Positions 57,515 through 64,000 of a stretch of DNA of 64,000 bases are shown in pieces (within the stretch, counting starts at the first letter, position 1; the number at the start of each line of letters is the position of its first letter). The notes below the pieces were generated by a model. The model worked only from the letters and a program-made list of their open reading frames with translations, was not told the origin of the DNA and ran no database searches. This DNA is from Prototheca cutis (Eukaryota > Chlorophyta > Trebouxiophyceae > Chlorellales > Chlorellaceae), in assembly GCA_002897115.2 (NCBI GenBank), contig BCIH01000010.1:509215-573214 (forward strand), given 5' to 3'. A program made the translations under genes and the position numbers.

Positions 57515-59827
57515 TCTCGTTCTCATTCTCGTGGGGGGATGGGGGAGTCCTTATCGTTTGGGTCCACGAAGAGGAAGGTTTGGGTTGAAGATAGTAAAGT
57601 AGGATGCTGTGCAAACAGGCTTCGTTTGCATGGTCACAACACTGCTAGCCCGTGTGTCCTGTGCAGACGGCGACCTTCATGCGCTTTTCCGAGGGCGGCT
57701 GATTCACAACAGGATACACACGCCCTGGGGCACGCATCAGCTGGTTCAGGCAGAACGCAACCTGTTGTGGCATGCTTTCAGGGACCCAGCAAACACGAGG
57801 CATGTTCAGGAGGGCGAACTCTGTGCAGGCGCATTGCAGTGGCATGCCATACCATTGTCTTGAAGAAGCCGGACTAAAAGTTTCCACACCTGGTGTGTGA
57901 AATTCAATGGCTCCGTCCCTCTTTGTTGTGCAGGTTTGTCTTGCTCAGCGAGAGCGATGTTCCGCTATACAACCCGCTCGAATTCTACAGCCAGGTGCAG
58001 GGTGTTGTGCTGAGTTTGAGGCTGGCGGGGTGTTGCTCTCACTGAGGGGTTAGGCTGTGCAGGGCGGCATTGTCAGCGCCCAGTGTGCCGAATCCCTACC
58101 CACCTCCGCAAAAAATAAAGCCCAGGTCATGAGCGAGAGGCTGTCGAGGGTCAATGCGTGCTCTTCGGCCAACCAGGACCACCGGCGATGGTCATGGCGC
58201 ATGACGGTGCGTGGGTGGTTTGGTGTCTGCCTGCGAAGTCAGTCCTATGGAGGCAAGGATGAGCCCGTTGTTGTGGTTTGAGTTGCAGGGCTGTGTGGCC
58301 CATCACTTGACGGCATTGCTGTTCTGTTGGGGGAACTCGGGTTCTGCTTCTCCCCTCGCAGCGCAAGGGCTTGAAGAGCTCAAACTGGAGAAAGAGTTCC
58401 CAGTGGTGAGCACAACAAGGAGATCTGGGTTTCCTGTGCCTGTGCACGCCTGTTCTGGATGCAGAGAACATTGCTGGCATAGCTGCATGAATGCTCTCCA
58501 TGACCATTCTCAACAGGGAGCTCCCGATTCATGTACACCCTTTCAGGTTCATGCTAACAAGGGAGCATGCCGGGATTNTGCTGAATGAGACCGAAGTATA
58601 CAGAAGGTAGCTGACAGTTGGTGGCAGAGCAATGGGCAGGGGTTGTGATTTCCGCAGGGTGCTGTTTTCTCAGCTAGTATTTCGAATCAGGTTCGTCAAG
58701 GGGCCGGTGCCCGCGCTGGTTGCATGCGCCGTGGTCACTCAAGGTCCCGTGTGTCAGAGTCCGTCGTGCATCTGTGCTTGTCACAACATGCAAGCTCTTG
58801 CCCAACGCAGTTTTGAGGCACACTGCATGCATGGCTACGACAACGACTATCGGAGGAACCGGGACTGCTTCAGCGATGAGGTGGGAAGGGAGGCATCGCT
58901 GGGTGTGCTTGGGAATCAAATCATGGAGGGAGCTCTGTGCTGGGCATGCATGTGTGCTGGCAGCACGCTCATGGGCTCCGGGGGTCGAGGCGCATCATGG
59001 CCAGCGCAATCTTGTGAGTCGTTGGCAGGAAGAAGGCTCTCTCGCATGTTCGCATGCACCTTCCCCGCCTTGCCTCACGCCACACCGTCAATCCCCTCGT
59101 TCACTTCCTGTCGCAGCACTACTTGCCAACACTTTTCGCGGCAAGGGGGATCCAGACAAACGAAAACTGCGACGTCTACGGAATTTCATCGACAGAATGG
59201 AGCACATCCGGCTGGCACCCACACCCCACAGCCTACCAGTGCGATTCTTGTTGGTGGGATGTGCATGCTCGGAGGGACACCCACTTTAGCATCGAGTTTG
59301 TTTGCTTGTTTGGAACCGGTGGCAGTCTATCATTCAGCTGTTGAGGTGCTTGTGGCATGTTGTCTGCTGGCATCCCCCCAATTGCAGGCCTCAGGAGGTC
59401 GGGCCGGCGCTGATCGTGCGACTGCGGGGAGACCCCAAGAAATGCGATTACAGCGCCTTGAGCCAGGTCGCCTCCACCAGCTTCATTGCCCTGCAGGACG
59501 TTCTCTCCAGCAGGTAATTGGTGGCCCTTTATGTTTGATATTAGGACTGCTGATTTGCTTTCAGCGGCACAGAGTATCACGTTCAAGGATGCAGCTTCCG
59601 CTGGCTCACTCCATGCGTGCAGTGGCAGAAACTGCTCCCTGCTGGAGGCGTTCTCCTCTCCAGTCACGGACCCCATGCCGTCGACGTGCTACGTCCTGGC
59701 AAGAAAGTTTGCCAAGGACACGACCGGCGCAATCTACCGCACATTCACGAACTGTTCCTCGGCCCTGAATCTTGTGTTTGGGGACCAGTGCATCCAGAGT
59801 GGTGGCATCTGGACACACATCATCTGA
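56283..59827 (+). CDS. GT14 (core-2/I-branching type) glycosyltransferase D
   Basis: Thirteen exons in phase: 56283-56531, 56643-56822, 56965-57047, 57247-57467, 57667-57799, 57934-57994, 58126-58206, 58362-58405, 58547-58606, 58811-58880, 59117-59238, 59388-59513 and 59623-59827 (544 residues). The anchor AAVASVILVLLIVMAH follows a 60-residue hydrophilic tail. Motifs: KVALMFLTRGDLFHHQMWSAWF, LLFSVYIHAPPDVA, WGTHQLVQAERNLLWHAF, RFVLLSESDVPLYNP, SSNWRKSSQW/FMLTREHA, RRNRDCFSDE/HYLPTLFAARG and the C-terminal LARKFAKDTTGAIYRTFTNCS. Intron 5 uses a GC donor (gag|gcatgt). The N at 58578 is in exon 9. The closest relatives by eye are genes A (RR-x-RDCFSDEHY) and B (exon pattern). Confidence 0.9.
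57488..57514. repeat. (GT)n microsatellite in GT14-D intron 4
   Basis: About 13 GT units starting some 20 bases after the exon 4 donor on the sense strand. Confidence 0.9.
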
Positions 59828-60146
59828 AACCTTGTTTGCTCTGTTGTCTGACTGAGAGGTGGGCAAGCGATGTGTCCATTGTTTGTCGTGCGTTTGGATG
59901 GTTGTTTGCGCCGCAAGGACGAGGCACGTCCAGCTTGGCCATGAGGCAGGGAAAGCGCCAACCCCTGGTGATATGACGGACATATCCCTGGCAAGTCGAC
60001 GACATCCGGCGTCAAGGAGCGTATCCGTTGTGCAAAACCTGGAAACCCGCGTGAAGGACATATACGATACGTACTACAGCAGATCACGACAAGCACTATG
60101 TCACTGACATGAAGCGAGCGCATGCGCGTCTGGAGGAGCCATAAAC
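59828..60146. promoter_or_regulatory. Intergenic between GT14-D and HEMK2
   Basis: 319 bases with the 3' flank of GT14-D and the presumed promoter of the methyltransferase gene. No distinct element recognised. Confidence 0.45.
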
Positions 60147-61417
60147 ATGGCGCCGTCGTGGTGCGCCGAGATCCGCAAGACTTGCTACTCGTCCGCCGTC
60201 TACGAACCCTCCGATGTACGTGCTCATCTTGTTTCATGAAGAAACCGGTGTTCTCGATCACATTGTCAGGACCAAACTGTTTTTGCGGCAACTGCACCGT
60301 AGGATTCATTTGCTCTGTGCGACGCCGTCGGTGCCGCTCTGGCGGCGTGGCAGGGCAGCCTGCCAAGAATGTGCGTTCGAGAACAGAGGTGATCCTGCCC
60401 TAAGGGTTTATATATAGGGTTGGCCATTGCTCCTGACGGGGCACGTTTGATGTATCAGCTGCAATCATCCGTCCGAATGCAGATGTGTAGAGATTGGCTG
60501 CGGCAGCGGGTATGTACTCTGCAGCACAGCCCGCTGCCTGGAGCAACTGCACGGATGGCGGGCTATGCTCATCGCCACAGACTGCAGCGAGGCTGCACTA
60601 GGGGCCACATCTGGGACATTCAAAGCCCACAACGTAGGCATACATGGACAGACGTTGATCGTGCAGGGCACAGACTTTGCCTGTTTTTGTGTTTCCAATT
60701 GACGGGGGGCCCTTAGCCGGCTGCGAGCTGCCTTGGAGCACTGTGCATGACCACTGAGATCGGGCGCCAGGAATTGGCAGCATGACAGGTTTGAAACCAA
60801 TGCAGTGCAGCTGTGCAACTGGTGGATCATCAGGTGTGCTCGGCACCAGATAGTAGGGCATTCATGAACAGCATCAACCCTCAATCCCCCTCCCTCCTGC
60901 AGATCTCGAACCTTGAGCTTGTCCGGACAGACTTGCTGCAGGGCCTGCACACACGACTCGCTGGATGCATAGACCTCCTGCTGTTTAACCCTCCCTACGT
61001 CGTGACACCTGACGAGGAGGTCTCACTTGGAACGTCCATCACTGCGGCGTGGGCTGGCGGCTGGAAGGGGCGACGGGTCATCGACCGCCTCCTCCCACAG
61101 CTTCGCAGCCTACTATCGCCCACTGGTCATTTGTTCATGGTCACCATAGCACCCAATGACCCCGACGGTGAGTCGAGCGCATTGCCGCATGCCTCGCGAA
61201 GGACAAGGGCATTCATGTTGTCGGCAGAATGCCATCCGCGCTGCATTGCATGCCCGAGGTCCCTCAAGAGATCTCCAGTCTGCCCCACACTGGGTCAACT
61301 TTTGCAGAGGTGATCTCAATATTGGATGGCCTGGGCTTCCATGTGGACGTTGCGCTCCAGAGAGATGCAGATGAAGAAAGGTTATACATTGTCCATGCCT
61401 GGCGGAAGGGAAGCTAG
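60147..61417 (+). CDS. MTQ2: HEMK2/MTQ2-type protein N5-glutamine methyltransferase
   Basis: Five exons in phase: 60147-60215, 60303-60370, 60483-60633, 60903-61167 and 61308-61417, giving 220 residues, the normal size of this family. The enzyme uses S-adenosylmethionine to methylate the Gln of the GGQ motif in release factor eRF1, working with the TRM112 partner. Motifs: the N-terminal VYEPSDDSFALCDAV (the family reads YEPxEDTFLLLDAL), SAM motif I CVEIGCGSGYVLCS, the ATDCSEAAL region, and the catalytic LLFNPPYVVTPDEEV containing NPPY. AAWAGGWKGRRVIDRLLP then matches eukaryotic HEMK2 rather than bacterial PrmC. Exon joins at DD, RI/CVEIG and DPDE/VISIL restore family-like sequence. No organelle targeting sequence is seen, so it is expected to be cytosolic. 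Confidence 0.92.
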
Positions 61418-62102
61418 GCCCTTAGCAACTGGATTGCAGCATTTGCTCAACTGGGATCATGCCTGGATCATGCGCTGAGGTCCTCGTCATGATTATCCTG
61501 CCAAGATCATTTGATTCCGTCGCACAAGGCAGGCATGCAAGGGAGCCACCTTGACGGCGGTCCGAGCAAATCTTATGCCTCTCTGTCCAACCTTGCTGCG
61601 TCTGACAAGCCACAAAGTGACTGATTTTTCGCATCCATGCCATGTACCGGACATGAAATGCAAGATTTCTTGGTTCTCAGCTGCAAGAACGCGTGTGTAT
61701 TGTCAGGGGCTATGGCAACGACGGCAGACCAAACTGCAACCCCATTCCCGCCAGGGGTGGCTGATTCGCAGATGGAAGGACAACATTCGGTCAAAGAGAA
61801 TCATCTCATGTTACAGTAGAGACAACATCGATCACGTACTGTGTCTCGTGGCTGCCATTGGGCAAAGAACAAGCTGGCGAAGCTTGTCAAAACGACGAGG
61901 CGATCGCTGATGTGTCACCATGACTAACGCGACACCCAAGCCACCTTGGCGCCCTTTCCTCCCCACCCCTCCGCCTCCCGTGACGCAGGGCTCGGGTGGA
62001 TTTGTAACGCACGTCCTTGCGCGCATGGCCGTATCGCGTAGTCCAGAAGTGTTCGATTGAAGCTTCAGGCTTCACCCGCGCCCAGGAGATCAATCGGGCG
62101 CC
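61418..62102. other. Intergenic upstream of acetolactate synthase
   Basis: 685 bases with the 3' flank of the methyltransferase gene and the presumed ALS promoter. Short open frames only, with no family recognised. Confidence 0.5.
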
Positions 62103-63106
62103 ATGGCGTCGGCTATCTCGGCGAGACCGGGGCCCACGGGTCACGTGTGCTCCGCAAATTCCCTTGCAACTCCCGCGAGGCCCCAGGTAGGGAGCTCGAG
62201 CCCTCAGAGGGATCTGTGCTGATGGTCGGGAGGCAGAATGAGCCATGCATTGCCGCATCGTAACGAGGAAACTACGGGATTGCGGTGCAGGCCACGCTCT
62301 TCGCTCATGGCAAGCCACCAAAGCGAGAGACCAGGAACAGCAAGACTGTCAGGTATCGTGCCGCCAGAGGGTGTATTGTCACGTGCATCTTCTTCCCTGC
62401 GGCCGTGCTGCTGCATTTACGGAATGNTCTCCGTGAGCAGTTGCATGGCGGGGTCGCGCATTGCATGGTGCATGGCAGTGTGTCCCCACAGGTTTGATCA
62501 GCTTTACTGATTAGGGGAGCTGGCTCTCCTCCTGCATCTCAGCCGGAAATCCACTGGCTCTCACGGCCCACCTCGCTTCCTTCCAAACAATGCCATCACA
62601 GGTCCTTTCCTCCTCTGCCCCCCCCCCCTTGCAGGTCTTCCTCCAAGCCGTTCCAGTCTCGGTCGGTCCGCAGTGCGGCGCTGGCCCGCGATTCTGACGT
62701 GGACTCTGATTTGCGGGCGGCGCGCGAGGCGGCTCAGGCTTCGCTGTCCAGCCCGTCCGCCAAGGGCTGGGTTGACCGGTTTGGCTCCGCCCCGCGCAAG
62801 GGCTCTGACATCCTGGTGCAGGCACTCGAGCGCGAGGGCGTGGACACGGTCTTTGCCTACCCTGGCGGCGCCAGCATGGAGATCCACCAGGCGCTCACAC
62901 GCTCAGACGCGATCCGCAACATCCTCTGCCGGCACGAGCAGGTGCAGGGAGTGGCTGGCCTGTGTTGGTGGGGGTTGTATCGACCTTGGCTGCAGGGTTT
63001 GTTCTCGAGCTTTGACGTTTGGTCGCCAGCGCTTTGAAAACAGCCCCTTCATCTTCTTCCTACGAGAGCACTCATGCACGCGCGTGCGCGCGCACAACAA
63101 AGACAC

Positions 63107-63151
<45 letters not shown>

Positions 63152-64000
63152 CAGGGTGAGATTTTCGCTGCGGAGGGTTACGCCAAGGTTTCCGGTCGGC
63201 CCGGCGTGTGCATTGCGACGTCTGGTCCCGGAGCAACGAACCTGGTGACGGGTCTTGCCGATGCGCTGCTGGACTCTGTGCCTCTGGTGGCCATCACGGG
63301 CCAGGTACCACGCAGTCTGATTGGCAGCGATGGTTTCCAGGAGACGCCGATCGTGGAGGTGACGCGTCAGATCACCAAGCACAACTACCTGGTGCTGGAC
63401 GTGAACGACATTCCACGCGTGATCCGTGAGGCATTTTACCTCGCGCGGACGGGGCGCCCCGGCCCCGTGCTGGTAGACATTCCCAAGGACCTGCAGCAGA
63501 CGCTGGCCGTGCCTGATTGGGACGCGCCCATGGCGCTGGGGCCCTACATCTCGCGCCTGCCACCGCCGCCGCAGCCCGAGGCCGTCGCGGCGATTGCGGC
63601 GGCCCTGCGCGGCGCGCACAAGCCCGTGCTGTACGTCGGCGGTGGGTGTCTGGACGCGGCGCCCGAGCTGCGCGAGCTCGTGGCGCAGACGGGCATCCCC
63701 GTGGCGCAGACGCTGATGGGCCTGGGCACGTACCCCGAGGAGGACGCACTGGCTCTGCGCATGCTGGGCATGCACGGCACAGTCTACGCGAACTATGCGG
63801 TCAACGAGGCTGACCTGCTGGTGGCTCTGGGCGTGCGGTTTGACGACCGCGTGACGGGCAAGCTGGAGGCGTTTGCGGCGCGTGCGCGCATCGTGCACGT
63901 GGACATTGACCCCGCGGAGATTCACAAGAACAAGGAGGCGCACATCCCGGTGTGCTGTGACGTCAAGCCCGCGCTGCAGATGCTCAACCGCCTGCTGCGG
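62103..64000 (+). CDS. ALS: Acetolactate synthase catalytic subunit, plastid (3' part outside window)
   Basis: Exons: 62103-62186, about 62657-62941, and 63155 to beyond 64000. About 400 of an expected 650-700 residues are present. ALS is a ThDP/FAD enzyme that makes acetolactate or acetohydroxybutyrate, the first step of branched-chain amino-acid synthesis, in the plastid. Exon 1 ([20 protein letters not shown]) is a transit peptide. Its junction to exon 2 is uncertain: the strong acceptor at 62634 breaks phase, while weaker acceptors ending at 62647 or 62656 keep it. Motifs: [20 protein letters not shown], the ThDP Glu in [72 protein letters not shown] and [15 protein letters not shown]. 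The second intron is long and ends in a (CA)n tract next to its acceptor. The frame is open to the window edge. Confidence 0.96.
63106..63149. repeat. (CA)n microsatellite in ALS intron 2
   Basis: About 20 CA units running to within a few bases of the acceptor (cgacag) of ALS exon 3, so the repeat takes the place of a normal polypyrimidine tract. Confidence 0.93.

Noticed and set aside
62903..63943. 346-codon open frame on the minus strand
   Set aside because: It is antisense to acetolactate synthase and runs through the (CA)n intron as a Val-Cys repeat, which is typical of a spurious frame.

Overview
The window is nuclear DNA of a GC-rich, intron-dense green alga, probably a Chlorella-like trebouxiophyte. 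The evidence is plastid enzymes with transit peptides (acetolactate synthase, plastid pyruvate dehydrogenase E2), land-plant-like NUP155, MIS12 and RPT3, nuclear-coded succinate dehydrogenase membrane anchor, and short GT-AG introns in almost every gene. No rRNA, tRNA, transposon or CRISPR array was recognised. The gene models below were built by hand from reading frame, splice sites and phase. Exon coordinates are good to a few bases unless a boundary is called uncertain.

Layout from left to right: possible exons of an unknown gene (-, 208-909); a nine-exon multipass membrane protein of unknown function (-, 1515-3775); a secreted fasciclin protein (+, 4277-7410); a 797-residue coiled-coil protein (-, 8002-12261); an exostosin/GT47 glycosyltransferase with large Ala/Thr/Gly-rich tails (+, 13242-17049); plastid PDC E2 (+, 17686-19534) followed by a perfect 14-bp stem-loop; proteasome ATPase RPT3 (-, 20151-21848); VPS8 (+, 22283-30456); NUP155 (-, 30799-37052); MIS12 (+, 37330-38786); a small repeat protein with a CaaX end (-, 39159-39769); a RecQ helicase (-, 40110-43261); SDH4/SDHD (+, 43990-44548); four tandem GT14 (core-2/I-branching type) glycosyltransferases (+, 45350-59827); the HEMK2/MTQ2 methyltransferase (+, 60147-61417); and the 5' half of acetolactate synthase (+, 62103 to beyond the window end).

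Most genes are unrelated housekeeping functions: proteasome, nuclear pore, endosome tethering, kinetochore, respiration, translation termination and amino-acid synthesis. The accessory part is the extracellular or Golgi set: the fasciclin protein, the GT47 enzyme and the GT14 quartet, which look like cell-wall or glycoprotein glycan functions. The most unusual signals are the GT14 tandem family with its shared insertion and one nearly intronless member, a consistent G/T-rich to C/A-rich switch inside introns, and the unknown membrane protein. Long poly-C/G and (CA)n tracts lie in introns and intergenic DNA, two of them beside N gaps.
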